This document shows, one piece after another, positions 16,710 through 26,028 of a DNA stretch of 64,000 nt. Numbering within the stretch: the first letter of the stretch is position 1; each line of letters begins with the position of its first letter. Under the pieces are notes generated by a model. The model was not told the origin of the DNA, made no database searches, and saw only the letters and a program-made list of their open reading frames with translations. This DNA comes from Paenibacillus pectinilyticus (lineage in GTDB: Bacteria; Bacillota; Bacilli; Paenibacillales; NBRC-103111): contig NZ_LYPC01000022.1 in assembly GCF_001700435.1 (NCBI RefSeq), positions 164,086 to 228,085 on the forward strand. The letters run 5' to 3'. The position numbers and the translations under genes were made by a program.

Positions 16710-17542
16710 TTGCAATTATGGCCTCTATTCTGGGTGTCTATCTAATGCTTCGCAGACAGGCACTCATGGCAGATATGCTGTCGCATGTTTCCTTGGCCGG
16801 TGTTGCAGGCGGCGCTTATCTACATCTCAATCCAACGATAGCCGGCTTTGTTGTGGCAACCTTGGGCGCTGTTGCTGTTGAATATGCCAGAAGATCTTAT
16901 AAATCATACAGTGAAATTTCTGTTGCGATCATCATGGTTGGAGGCTTATCCTCGGCAGTCATCATCATGAGTCTTAATCCAAGTATGAATAAAGGGTTTT
17001 CAGCGTATCTATTCGGTTCTGTTGTTGCCGTGAATGAAACGGAACTGCTGCTTATGTTGGTCGTTACTCTGCTTGGAGGCGCATTTTTCATTCTGTTACG
17101 ACGACCTCTTTATCAAATAACATTCGATGAAGATACAGCCAAGACAACTGGACTCCCAGTGAAATGGATTTCTCTTGGTTTTAGTGTCTTAACCGGCATG
17201 ATTGTTGCTGCCGCTATGCCAATTGTTGGTGTACTGCTAGTTTCAGCCCTGATTGTGCTTCCTGCAGCACTCGCAATACGCATAGCACCTAGCTTCACCT
17301 CGTCACTCTTTATAGCTATGGGAATTGGTTTGCTAGGCGTGTTCTCTGGACTGACAGCATCCTATAAATTCAGTACGCCGCCAGGAGGAACAATTGCGAT
17401 ACTGTTGCTTTTCGTACTCATGGCAGGTTTAAGTGTCAAACACTTGGTTGTAAAGCTCAAACAAATAAGCAATAAAAAGGAGCATCACGTTGAAGAAAGT
17501 ACATTCGGAAGCATCAAGCATATAGGGAATGAATCAATTTAA
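16655..17542 (+). CDS. adcB: Zinc ABC transporter, permease
   Basis: Integral membrane component of the zinc importer, 295 residues with eight or nine hydrophobic segments. The family stretches GVYLMLRRQALMADMLSHVSLAG and VGVLLVSALIVLPAALA are present. Its ATG follows AAGGAGG inside the end of adcC, so the two genes are translationally coupled. The C-terminal tail is hydrophilic with a KKEHHVEE run. Confidence 0.94.
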   Translation: MEMLHYDFMQRAFCAGGLIAIMASILGVYLMLRRQALMADMLSHVSLAGVAGGAYLHLNPTIAGFVVATLGAVAVEYARRSYKSYSEISVAIIMVGGLSSAVIIMSLNPSMNKGFSAYLFGSVVAVNETELLLMLVVTLLGGAFFILLRRPLYQITFDEDTAKTTGLPVKWISLGFSVLTGMIVAAAMPIVGVLLVSALIVLPAALAIRIAPSFTSSLFIAMGIGLLGVFSGLTASYKFSTPPGGTIAILLLFVLMAGLSVKHLVVKLKQISNKKEHHVEESTFGSIKHIGNESI

Positions 17543-17581
17543 GTTACTTAACATGATTAATTAATTGGAGGCATCAATACG

Positions 17582-18541
17582 ATGAAAAAAACAGGGGTTA
17601 TTCAGTCACTTGCACTCACCGCATTATCTTCAGTTCTATTAGCAGGATGTGCTTCTCAAACAGCTTCCAGTGATGGAAAGCTAAATGTGGTCACAACCTT
17701 TTATCCAATGTACGAATTTACAAAACAGGTAGCAGGTGATCATGCCAATGTCATAGCGCTAATCCCGCCTGGTGCTGAGCCCCATGATTGGGAACCAAGT
17801 GCAAAAGATATGAAAAAAATTAAAGAAGCCAATGTGTTTGTTTATAACGGAATCGTTGAAGGTTGGGCTGAAACAGCACTGAAAAGTGCTGCGAATACCA
17901 AACGCATCGTAGTAGAAGCAAGTAAAGACATTCATTTAATGGAGGGACTGCCAGAAGAGGAGGACGATCATAAAGTTGATGAATCAAAGGATCATAAAGA
18001 GGCAGATGGCTCTAAAATCATGGATCCTCATGTTTGGCTCGATCCTGTTCTTGCTCAAAAGGAAGTTGAATCCATTGTGAATGGGTTAACGCAAACAGAT
18101 CCTGTACATCAAGAGGATTATCGTAAAAATGCAGATGTTTTTATCGGGAAACTCAAAGCGTTGGATGACTCTTACCGAACAGCTCTTAAAAATGTCAAAC
18201 GGAAAGCATTCGTCACGCAGCATGCAGCCTTTGGTTATTTGGCCAAAGAGTATGGACTTACACAAGTCCCGATCGCAGGACTCTCTCCGGAAGAAGAACC
18301 AGCACCGGATAAGATGGCGGACATTATCCAATTTGCAAAGACGAATCAGGTGAAAACGATCTTTTTTGAGACCTTAGTAGATCCCAAAGTAGCCAAAACG
18401 ATTGCTAATGAAATCAACGCTAAAACGGATGTTCTTAATCCCATCGAGGGCCTAACGGATGAAGATAAGAAGAATAACTTGGATTACATTGGTGTTATGA
18501 GCAATAATCTTGATGCACTCAAGAAAGCTCTAAACGACTGA
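17582..18541 (+). CDS. adcA: Zinc-binding lipoprotein of the ABC importer
   Basis: Cluster-9 solute-binding lipoprotein that captures zinc outside the membrane and hands it to AdcB. Lipobox LLAGC with Cys 23. Metal-binding His residues are expected in PGAEPHDWEP, MDPHVWLDP and QHAAFGYLAK. Between the first two lies an acidic, His-containing loop (EEEDDHKVDESKDHKEADG), the usual feature of zinc-specific members as opposed to manganese ones. No C-terminal ZinT domain is present (319 residues). Confidence 0.94.
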   Translation: MKKTGVIQSLALTALSSVLLAGCASQTASSDGKLNVVTTFYPMYEFTKQVAGDHANVIALIPPGAEPHDWEPSAKDMKKIKEANVFVYNGIVEGWAETALKSAANTKRIVVEASKDIHLMEGLPEEEDDHKVDESKDHKEADGSKIMDPHVWLDPVLAQKEVESIVNGLTQTDPVHQEDYRKNADVFIGKLKALDDSYRTALKNVKRKAFVTQHAAFGYLAKEYGLTQVPIAGLSPEEEPAPDKMADIIQFAKTNQVKTIFFETLVDPKVAKTIANEINAKTDVLNPIEGLTDEDKKNNLDYIGVMSNNLDALKKALND

Positions 18542-18579
18542 TATATTCGTAAAATTTACATATAAAAAGGAGAACCACG

Positions 18580-19788
18580 ATGTCACATTTTAGAATACCT
18601 GTCACTGTATTAAGCGGCTACTTAGGAGCCGGCAAAACAACCTTATTGAATCATATTCTTCATAATCGAGATGGCTTGAGAGTAGCGGTCATTGTCAATG
18701 ATTTAAGCGAGGTTAACATCGATGCTGGCCTCATCCGAGAAGGCAATGGATTATCCCGAACGAGTGAAAGTCTGGTGGAGATGTCCAATGGCTGCATCTG
18801 CTGTACTCTTCGAGAGGATTTACTGGTTGAGGTCGAACGATTAGCCAAAGAGGAGAAATTTGATTACATTCTTATTGAATCAACTGGTGTAGGCGAACCG
18901 CTGCCTGTCGCGCAAACATTTAGCTATTTAGATGAGGAAAAAGGCATAGATTTGACGCAATTCTGCCGTCTGGACACCTTGGTGACAATCGTGGATGCCT
19001 TTCGATTCTGGTCTGATTATTCATCAGGAGAAACCTTACTTGAACGCAGTCAAGCCGTAGGAGAGGATGATACGCGGGAAGTGGTTGATCTGCTTATTGA
19101 TCAGATTGAATTCTGTGATGTCCTTATTTTGAACAAATGCGATATGTTGGAAGAAGATGATCTTCAGGAACTCGAGCGTGTACTCCGAACCTTACAGCCA
19201 AGAGCCAAATTTATCCGTTCCGTGCAGGGAAAAGTTGCTCCAGCAGAAATACTGAATACACATCTATTTAATTTTGATGAGGCTAGTACATCCGCAGGCT
19301 GGATGCGAGAAATGGAAAAGGAAGCCCATATCCCCGAAACAGAAGAGTACGGCATTTCCTCTTTTGTCTATGAACGAGTAAGGCCCTTCGAGCCCTCACG
19401 ATTAATGAACTGGATGGAAGATTGGCCTGCTGAGATTGTACGGGCGAAAGGCATTATGTGGTTGGCGACTCGCAATCATTTAGCTCAAAATTTAAGTCAG
19501 GCAGGTCCTTCCGTTAGCTTCGGTCCAGCAGGCTATTGGGTAGCTGCGCTACCGGATGACGAAAGAGCGGCTATTCTTGCAGAAGATGCCGATCAGCTGA
19601 TGAGCTGGGATGACACCTACGGAGATCGGATTAATAAAGTGGTGTTCATTGGGATCGAAATGAATCGAGCTGAGATTGAGGGTACATTAGATACGTGTTT
19701 ATTAACCGATGCAGAAATGGAAGGGGATTGGACGCAGTTTGAAGATCACTTGCCGAATGCTCTGATAGAAATGGAAGCAGAGATGTAA
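18580..19788 (+). CDS. zagA: CobW/P47K-family zinc GTPase (ZagA/YciC-like)
   Basis: GTP-dependent zinc metallochaperone of the COG0523 family, made under zinc starvation to supply zinc to essential enzymes. Walker [10 protein letters not shown], the metal-binding CxCC motif in [17 protein letters not shown] and the NKCD guanine motif are all present in the first half. The second half is the CobW C-terminal domain ending with [12 protein letters not shown] and the TCLLTDAEM segment. It follows adcA by 38 bp with an AAAGGAG site and is probably part of the Zur-controlled transcript. Confidence 0.9.
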   Translation: MSHFRIPVTVLSGYLGAGKTTLLNHILHNRDGLRVAVIVNDLSEVNIDAGLIREGNGLSRTSESLVEMSNGCICCTLREDLLVEVERLAKEEKFDYILIESTGVGEPLPVAQTFSYLDEEKGIDLTQFCRLDTLVTIVDAFRFWSDYSSGETLLERSQAVGEDDTREVVDLLIDQIEFCDVLILNKCDMLEEDDLQELERVLRTLQPRAKFIRSVQGKVAPAEILNTHLFNFDEASTSAGWMREMEKEAHIPETEEYGISSFVYERVRPFEPSRLMNWMEDWPAEIVRAKGIMWLATRNHLAQNLSQAGPSVSFGPAGYWVAALPDDERAAILAEDADQLMSWDDTYGDRINKVVFIGIEMNRAEIEGTLDTCLLTDAEMEGDWTQFEDHLPNALIEMEAEM

Positions 19789-19859
19789 GCAGCTATTTTA
19801 TTGGGATAAAATACAAGTCAACTTCTCATACTAAGTACGAGAAAATGGAGGTGACATGT

Positions 19860-20030
19860 ATGCCCAAAAATGATGCCGATCCCAAAAATGACCGCGAAGA
19901 TAACCGAGCGGATAGCAAAAACAATCAACAGAATCATGCTAATTTTCTTGAAGAAGCAGAGACCTTAACCAGTGAGAAGGCTGCTGATTATGTGCCAAGT
20001 TTAAATGGTATTCCTAAAAATCAAGTTTGA
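19860..20030 (+). CDS. Small hydrophilic protein of unknown function (56 aa)
   Basis: Very polar, Asn/Asp/Lys-rich N-terminal half (MPKNDADPKNDREDN) followed by an acidic region and a short SLNGIPKNQV tail; no membrane segment. GGAGGTG lies 6 bp before the ATG. It follows zagA by about 70 bp and precedes the operon-ending hairpin, so it could be the last gene of the zinc operon. Not recognised. Confidence 0.55.
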   Translation: MPKNDADPKNDREDNRADSKNNQQNHANFLEEAETLTSEKAADYVPSLNGIPKNQV

Positions 20031-20036
20031 TTAAAG

Positions 20037-20077
20037 AAACTGCTCGCTCATCATTGATTGATGGGAGAGCAGTTTTT
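20037..20077 (+). terminator. Terminator of the zinc operon
   Basis: AAACTGCTC and GAGCAGTTT arms enclose a second CATCA/TGATG stem and are followed by T; the stop codon of the small gene is 7 bp upstream. Confidence 0.75.
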
Positions 20078-20084
20078 GGTTACT

Positions 20085-22412
20085 CTATGGTTGCCCTATG
20101 GTTTGATCAAGCTTCCCTTGTAAGTGAGCTAGACGCATAAGGACAATCGCTGCTTGCGCTTTGCTGACTTTAGCTAACGGCTCGAATGCGCCATTCGTTC
20201 CTTCCATAATCCCAAGATCAACAACCATAGCGACGTCAGATTTGTTCGTAATCAAATTGCTGTCAGTGAAAGGCAATCCAGGTAAGGTAGGAGCCAAGAG
20301 GCTCGTTAGTTTATTGTATTTAAGAATATGGATCAGTGAGGTTGCCAAAGCCTCCCGTGTTAATTCTTGATCTGCGTTTAAAAGACCATTTGCATCCGCA
20401 TCGAGCCATTTTTGTTGTATGAATGTACGGATGGCATCAAAATATGGACTACTTTCAGTAATATCGGCAAATAATGGCTTATCCATTCTGTTTCCATTAT
20501 AGAAATTTTTATATTGGGGCGTCAGGGCTGTAGCCATCATTGTCAGCCAATCTCCATACTTAATCGTTTGGTCTGGGTTCAGCTTACCCGCATCATCCGG
20601 AGTAAGGACATGATATTGAATCATTGTTTCCAAGTCTTGTTGTGCCCAGTGGCCAGAAATATCGGTTGGCTTCATGGAAGCCTGTGAGGATGAATTCTGA
20701 TTTAACCATATAGATCTCCATGTGCCGTCAGTCGCGTCCAGTGCTGTGTAGTTCAAGGTTGTGCCTTTCAATACTTGATTGTAGTCCAATTTAGCAATCG
20801 GTTGTTCATATGTATTACTGTTCGTGAATCCACCAAAAGTATTTATTTGTAACTCAAGTTTCGTAGAATCCCAAATTTGAGCAAGTGCCTGCTCCTTTGT
20901 TAAGTTTGCTTTCAAAGCAGTCATAACTTTATCATCTAAAACTGTCTTATTGGAGTAATAGTTACTCACATTTCCTTGTAAATCTAAGGTTAAGTTAACC
21001 GTATCGCCGCTTACGGCTAACCCTTGATAAAATCTTTGAAAAATAAATGAATAATACTGTGATTGGGCAGATGATCCCGTTGTTACATCAAGGCTATTGT
21101 GATAATCGATCTGTTTTAAATCTTCACTAGCATTTGGATAAATCAGATTTAACACTTCTGCAGCTCGCTGCTGTGCTGCATTCTTCGAGATAGCGGGTTC
21201 ATTCGATGATGGTTTAGCAGTAGATGGGTAAGGACTATAGACGTCTGACGTGTAATTGAGAATAATACCGGTTTTGGCGTCTACAGTAGCTCTGTATGAT
21301 CCAGGCCCCATTCGAAGTTCTCCATCTCCCCAATATAGTGTCCAGACTTTTTGATGATCGCCGTTCCAATCTTCACTCTGGGAATTTTGTAGAAGCTTTT
21401 TTTCTTTTAGTAAAGGGAAGGCTTGTTCCGCGATTCGTGCCGCTTGTTCAGCGGTTAATTCCCCATTTGTCGTGATAGGGCTAAATCCATTAACTGTTTT
21501 AGGCACAGGCACATAACGTGTACCTTGCTCATTGATTGGTGAGCCGAGAGTTTCAAATTGACCCGTTTGTCCATCTATGGGTTGAAGACTAGGTACATAT
21601 CCTAACCACCAGGATTTTATTTTGTTTCCGCCCTTACGAATGGGGATGTATTGAAGTTCTGCTGATTGATGTTCCTTTGCAAACGTCTTTGCTTGCTCCA
21701 ACGTAATTTTGGGTACCGTAGACGGATAACTGCTTAATTGAAGCACTTTATTAAACTGCAAGACATTTCCTTCTCCGTCTAGCGTTACTTGTACCCCGCC
21801 ATCATTCAATTTCACACCATTCATCATAATATTATAATTGAAAAAATACTGAACAGGCCCAAACAACGAAATTTGACCTTGAATTTGGAAACTATCATCG
21901 TTTAGCTTCAAACTATCAGGTACAATTGATGGGGCAGCCTGAAGGATAAAGTCTTTCGCGAGCTGCTGCGCTTCTTCTTTCGTTATTTTAGGAGGGAAAT
22001 GGATGGTGTTGCGCGGATCGTTAAGTGAAGGCATATACATTTGTAAGAGGTCGCCATTCATCGCATCCACTCTGCTGCTGAAACCAGAACTTCCATTTTC
22101 TGTTTTGAATTGCCACTGAATGGTCCAGACTTTCTCATTACGTGCAGGGAACGTGTTGGGATCTCCGAAATCAACAGATTCAACAGAAGCCTCTTTTAAA
22201 GCAGGAAACAGTTTTCTTATCCGTTCAACAGCCTGATCTTTCGAAATTTTTGCATCAGCAGGATTTAAAACTGTGGTATCGGAAACCGCTTTGATTGTAG
22301 TCGTATTGCTCGTATCAGCGGCTAATGCACTTGAAGCAATAATACTTACTCCTGTCATTGTTATAAGCATGGATTTGCCTAGCAGGTTCAGTGTTTGTTT
22401 CCTATTTTTCAA
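20085..22412 (-). CDS. Secreted YcdB/YcdC-repeat protein with C-terminal SLH domains
   Basis: Exported cell-surface protein. A signal peptide (KNRKQ, hydrophobic core, ASSALA) is followed by four PepSY-like YcdB/YcdC repeats, each beginning ISKDQAVERIRKLFP, ITKEEAQQLAKDFIL, LTAEQAARIAEQAFP, or ISKNAAQQRAAEVLN and carrying a VWTIQW or VWTLYW strand. The last 190 residues form SLH motifs (ISGHWAQQDLETMIQ, FADITESSPYFDAIRTF, GIMEGTNGAFEP) that bind the protein to cell-wall polymer. TTG 22412 is chosen because AAGGAG lies 8 bp upstream; the in-frame GTG at 22421 overlaps that site. Function unknown. Confidence 0.87.
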   Translation of the reverse strand: MKNRKQTLNLLGKSMLITMTGVSIIASSALAADTSNTTTIKAVSDTTVLNPADAKISKDQAVERIRKLFPALKEASVESVDFGDPNTFPARNEKVWTIQWQFKTENGSSGFSSRVDAMNGDLLQMYMPSLNDPRNTIHFPPKITKEEAQQLAKDFILQAAPSIVPDSLKLNDDSFQIQGQISLFGPVQYFFNYNIMMNGVKLNDGGVQVTLDGEGNVLQFNKVLQLSSYPSTVPKITLEQAKTFAKEHQSAELQYIPIRKGGNKIKSWWLGYVPSLQPIDGQTGQFETLGSPINEQGTRYVPVPKTVNGFSPITTNGELTAEQAARIAEQAFPLLKEKKLLQNSQSEDWNGDHQKVWTLYWGDGELRMGPGSYRATVDAKTGIILNYTSDVYSPYPSTAKPSSNEPAISKNAAQQRAAEVLNLIYPNASEDLKQIDYHNSLDVTTGSSAQSQYYSFIFQRFYQGLAVSGDTVNLTLDLQGNVSNYYSNKTVLDDKVMTALKANLTKEQALAQIWDSTKLELQINTFGGFTNSNTYEQPIAKLDYNQVLKGTTLNYTALDATDGTWRSIWLNQNSSSQASMKPTDISGHWAQQDLETMIQYHVLTPDDAGKLNPDQTIKYGDWLTMMATALTPQYKNFYNGNRMDKPLFADITESSPYFDAIRTFIQQKWLDADANGLLNADQELTREALATSLIHILKYNKLTSLLAPTLPGLPFTDSNLITNKSDVAMVVDLGIMEGTNGAFEPLAKVSKAQAAIVLMRLAHLQGKLDQTIGQP

Positions 22413-22605
22413 CCCATTCACTCCTTAAATCTGTATTTTGGAAAATGTTACCACTAACTTTTACGTCTAAAATTAAGAAAAGTTTCTATTTATAGGAAAT
22501 TTCTCAGTGTTGATTTCAGTTTGGAATATTGATATAAAGAGGGAAAGGATTCCTAGCATAACTTGTTTTGCAATAAAATACGTCTAGTTTGAAAGGAGGT
22601 AGAAC

Positions 22606-23487
22606 ATGGATTACACATCTCCAATTGAAGAGACATTTAAGATGTTACGGGTTCCCAAAATTACCATTGCGGCCGGTCGCCGTCATACCGTTGGTCTTAA
22701 ATCGGACGGGACAGTGATTGCTGTGGGTGATAATAAATGTGGCCAATGTGATGTAAGCGGCTGGCGTGACATGGTTGCGATTGCGGCTGGTAATGTTCAT
22801 ATGGCGACAAACACAGGTAATGCGCATACTATCGGTCTTACATCTAACGGAACGGTGGCCGCCGTAGGTTGGAACAGGCATAATCAATGTGATGTAAACG
22901 ATTGGCGCGATATTGTGGCGGTAGCAGCTGGGTGGCGTCGTTCCGTTGGGCTTAAACTGGATGGCACAGTAATCGCTGTGGGTCGAAATAATGAAGGCCA
23001 ATGCGATGTAACTGGCTGGCGTGATATGGTTGCCGTATCGGCGGGGGACTGGCATACCGTCGGGCTTAAATCGGATGGAAAGGTATTGATTGTAGGTAAT
23101 AATCGATATGGTCAATGCAATGTAAACGGCTGGTCCGATATTGTGGCTGTATCGGCGGGTTACCTGCATACTGTAGGGCTCAAATCAGATGGCACGGTGG
23201 CAGCTGCGGGGCTGAATAGGCATGGCCAATGTGATGTAAGCGGCTGGCGCGATATTGTGGCAATAGCAGCAGGTAGTCATCATACAATCGGTCTGAAATT
23301 GGACGGAACGGTCGTTGCTGTGGGGTGGCATAAGCATGGCCAATGCCAGGTAAGTGATTGGCACGATATTGTGGCGGTAGCAGCAGGCTGTGCTCATACG
23401 ATAGGCCTTAAAAAAGATGGCACAGTGGTTGCTGTAGGTGATAATGAATATGGTCAATGTGATGTAAGCGAGTGGCGTTTAGGTTAA
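22606..23487 (+). CDS. RCC1-repeat beta-propeller protein
   Basis: Seven 38-residue RCC1 repeats fill residues 16-290. The unit is VAVAAGxxHTVGLKxDGTVxAVGxNxxGQCDVxxWRDI. The nucleotide sequence is also strongly repetitive, which points to growth by tandem duplication. Repeat two is longer by eight residues (MATNTGNA, after GNVH), as if GNxH had been partly duplicated. No signal peptide or membrane segment; AAAGGAGG precedes the ATG. Proteins of this type are common in Bacillales, with no proven role; a binding scaffold is likely. Confidence 0.88.
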   Translation: MDYTSPIEETFKMLRVPKITIAAGRRHTVGLKSDGTVIAVGDNKCGQCDVSGWRDMVAIAAGNVHMATNTGNAHTIGLTSNGTVAAVGWNRHNQCDVNDWRDIVAVAAGWRRSVGLKLDGTVIAVGRNNEGQCDVTGWRDMVAVSAGDWHTVGLKSDGKVLIVGNNRYGQCNVNGWSDIVAVSAGYLHTVGLKSDGTVAAAGLNRHGQCDVSGWRDIVAIAAGSHHTIGLKLDGTVVAVGWHKHGQCQVSDWHDIVAVAAGCAHTIGLKKDGTVVAVGDNEYGQCDVSEWRLG

Positions 23488-23553
23488 GGTATTTTGGAAT
23501 ATCAAAGGAAGTGATGTTTTAGGAGCAACCTCACTTCCACTTTATGGTGCAAC

Positions 23554-24192
23554 TCAACGAAGGGATGAAGCTTTCAATTTGAAGCCTTTCATACAATGAT
23601 CCCAAGCTTGGTTTGATCCTTTCCAGTCTTCTCCCTTTGGTAGAAGTACCATGCTAATTCCATTCAGTCCCCAATCCTCGTAAATCACGTCTTTGCGATC
23701 CTCCTGATGGTTATTCACGATCAGAAGATGGAATTTCCTGGGACTCAACCTTTTTAATGCTGCGTGTAGTTCCTTTGCTTCCTTTCTTTTCGCATTGGTT
23801 CTAATAAAAAGAATCGGTTGATCTTGAATCATTCTCAAAAACCGATCTACGCGTCGATTGAGCTTTTGTTTAAACGCGGGATACGCTTCCTGCCATCGAA
23901 CTGCGCTGAGATAAAGAGGGAAGTCATGGAAAGATATAACGTCATGTGCGTTATCTCTAATAACAAAGCATTCATTGGTTGTGCCTATGAGTTCAAGTTG
24001 GTTAAGTTCCATAAAACCGTTGAAACGATGATCTATCAAACGCACCACTCCGTCGATCGAATCGGAAACAAACCAATCTAAGGGACCCGCATATTTTCGT
24101 AAGCCCAATCTTTTAAGCTGAAATGCTGTTTGACAGGTGGAACCCAGACTAATGTAAGCCTTATAACCCCCCAAGGAATCACGCCATTTCAT
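23554..24192 (-). CDS. DUF1796 putative cysteine peptidase
   Basis: Papain-like fold family of unknown substrate. The diagnostic start YISLGSTCQTAFQLKRLGLR carries the presumed catalytic Cys, followed by PLDWFVS; further along, DVISFHDFP carries a conserved His. The start at 24192 has a GGGAGTG site 8-9 bp upstream and gives 212 residues; a longer frame to 24282 has no such signal. Single gene facing the RCC1 gene. Confidence 0.8.
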   Translation of the reverse strand: MKWRDSLGGYKAYISLGSTCQTAFQLKRLGLRKYAGPLDWFVSDSIDGVVRLIDHRFNGFMELNQLELIGTTNECFVIRDNAHDVISFHDFPLYLSAVRWQEAYPAFKQKLNRRVDRFLRMIQDQPILFIRTNAKRKEAKELHAALKRLSPRKFHLLIVNNHQEDRKDVIYEDWGLNGISMVLLPKGEDWKGSNQAWDHCMKGFKLKASSLR

Positions 24193-24347
24193 AACTTTCA
24201 CTCCCGTTTCAAGAAACGATTTCCACCACATGACGAGTAGAATTACAGTATGCAAATAGTAATTTTGCGCTTGGGCAAACATACCGTATAATCCGAAATT
24301 CTTTTCATGAGCATGTCATTCATTTGTACACATAAGGAGATAAAACT

Positions 24348-24800
24348 ATGGCAAAAAACAAATTACTAAGAATGGACAATGTTGGCATCGTTGTAGAATC
24401 CCTTGATGAAGCAATCCCATTCTTCGAAGAGATTGGCTTGAAGCTCGAAGGGCGAGCTACTGTCGAAGGTGAATGGGCTGGTCGCGTAACCGGGCTGGGT
24501 TCGCAGTGCGTAGAGATTGCCATGATGGTTACCCCAGATGGCCACAGCCGAATTGAACTTTCGCGCTTTCTCACCCCAGCTACGATATCAGATCACCGAA
24601 CAGCTCCAGTAAATGCCCTCGGTTATCTGCGCGTCATGTTCGCTGTTGAAGACATTGATGAAATGGTAGCCAGACTTACTAAGTATGGTGCTCAGATTGT
24701 TGGCGAAATGGTTCAGTACGAGAACTCGTATCGGCTCTGCTACATTCGTGGCATTGAAGGAATTCTAATCGGTTTGGCGGAACAAATGGGTAAAAAATAA
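24348..24800 (+). CDS. VOC-superfamily protein (glyoxalase/bleomycin resistance-like)
   Basis: One vicinal-oxygen-chelate domain with the pattern NVGIVVESLDEAIPFFEEIGL, GLGSQCVEIAMM, HSRIELSRFL and VEDIDEMVARLTKYGAQ. Possible metal ligands are in HSRIELSRF and the C-terminal IRGIEGILIGLAEQ. Length 150. AAGGAG precedes ATG. The specific substrate cannot be told. Confidence 0.85.
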   Translation: MAKNKLLRMDNVGIVVESLDEAIPFFEEIGLKLEGRATVEGEWAGRVTGLGSQCVEIAMMVTPDGHSRIELSRFLTPATISDHRTAPVNALGYLRVMFAVEDIDEMVARLTKYGAQIVGEMVQYENSYRLCYIRGIEGILIGLAEQMGKK

Positions 24801-24885
24801 GCGACGTCTAACAAAAGCAAAAAGACTTCTATGAATATCGATTTTTTGGTATGATCCTTGCATAGACTGGAAGGGAGTTTTGGAG

Positions 24886-25857
24886 ATGCGGCCGAAAGTA
24901 TTTCTTGCAAAGCAAGTTCCATGTGAAGTGGAAGCGTACATTGCTCAGCACTGCGATTATCGGATGTGGGACAGGGAAGAGGAGATTCCTCGCCAACAGC
25001 TTTTAGAGGAGCTATCCGATGCGGATGGACTTTTAATTTCTGGCGGAAGCATTGATCATGAACTGTTGGAGCATGCACCGAAGCTCAAAATTGTTAGCAA
25101 TGTCTCGGTTGGTTACAATAATTTCGATACAGAGGCTATGAAGGCCAGGGACGTAATGGGGACTCATACTCCGGGAGTACTGGATGAAACGGTAGCAGAT
25201 ACGGTCTTCGGACTTATCTTGGCCACAGCGAGAAGAATTCCGGAGCTCGATGCTTACGTTAAGGCTGGCAAATGGAAAAAAGGAAGCGAAGAGCGTATTT
25301 TCGGTATAGACGTTCATCATGCTAAACTTGGGATCATTGGAATGGGGCGTATCGGGGAAGCGATTGCCAGACGGGCGAAGTTCGGATTCCATATGGATGT
25401 CGTTTATTACAATCGTAGTAGAAAAATGGAAGCCGAGCACAAGCTAGGCGTTGTCTACAACTCATTGCAGGAGCTGCTGCAAGAGTCAGATTTTGTAGTG
25501 GTCATGACGCCATTAACACCTGAAACCACTCAAATCATCGGGTCTGAAGAATTGGCCCTGATGAAGAAGACCGCGATCTTTATTAATGCCTCCCGTGGGC
25601 AAACTGTCGATGAGCAAGCACTAATTGAAGTTTTGGAAACAGAAAGCATCCGCGGAGCAGGTCTTGATGTTTTCCAGCAAGAACCAGTAGATCCGGATAA
25701 CCAATTATTGCAAATGCCTAACGTCGTAACCCTGCCGCATATCGGTTCGGCTACTCATCAGACGCGTTTCGATATGGCTATGCTTGCTGCGAAGAACTTG
25801 GTAAAGGGCTTGCAGGGTGAAATTCCACCAAACCTTGTCAATGAGTTGAAGAGATAG
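24886..25857 (+). CDS. D-2-hydroxyacid dehydrogenase (glyoxylate/hydroxypyruvate reductase type)
   Basis: NAD(P)H-dependent reductase of 2-oxo acids. The Rossmann motif GIIGMGRIGEAIARRA is at about residues 148-163. The catalytic Arg (INASRGQTVDE), Glu (QQEPVDPDN) and His (LPHIGSAT) are all present. At 323 residues it is closest in pattern to the GyaR/GhrB group (glyoxylate, hydroxypyruvate or 2-ketogluconate reductases). ATG 24886 follows a GGAAGGGAG site; a TTG two codons earlier is less likely. Confidence 0.9.
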   Translation: MRPKVFLAKQVPCEVEAYIAQHCDYRMWDREEEIPRQQLLEELSDADGLLISGGSIDHELLEHAPKLKIVSNVSVGYNNFDTEAMKARDVMGTHTPGVLDETVADTVFGLILATARRIPELDAYVKAGKWKKGSEERIFGIDVHHAKLGIIGMGRIGEAIARRAKFGFHMDVVYYNRSRKMEAEHKLGVVYNSLQELLQESDFVVVMTPLTPETTQIIGSEELALMKKTAIFINASRGQTVDEQALIEVLETESIRGAGLDVFQQEPVDPDNQLLQMPNVVTLPHIGSATHQTRFDMAMLAAKNLVKGLQGEIPPNLVNELKR

Positions 25858-25862
25858 TGGAG

Positions 25863-25898
25863 AAACCGGTATGCGGATGACGTATACCGGTTTTTTTT
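25863..25898 (+). terminator. Terminator after the hydroxyacid dehydrogenase
   Basis: Perfect 10-bp arms (AAACCGGTAT / ATACCGGTTT) separated by 11 bases and followed by eight T. Confidence 0.85.
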
Positions 25899-26028
25899 AA
25901 GTTTTATGGTAAAATGCGTATGTCATTAAATAAAACGGACAGGTACTCAATTTATGGTAAAATATGAGTAGCTGCCCAGGGAAATGAGGAGGCTGCTATC
26001 GCGTTAATTCAAAAGGAGGAATGCGTTG

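Noticed and set aside
22645..23457. Two long minus-strand frames across the RCC1 gene
   Set aside because: They are repeat-driven shadows; the plus strand has the ribosome binding site and the RCC1 pattern.
22606..23487. CRISPR-like repeat structure
   Set aside because: The regular repeats are coding RCC1 units without spacers. No CRISPR array or cas gene was seen in the window.
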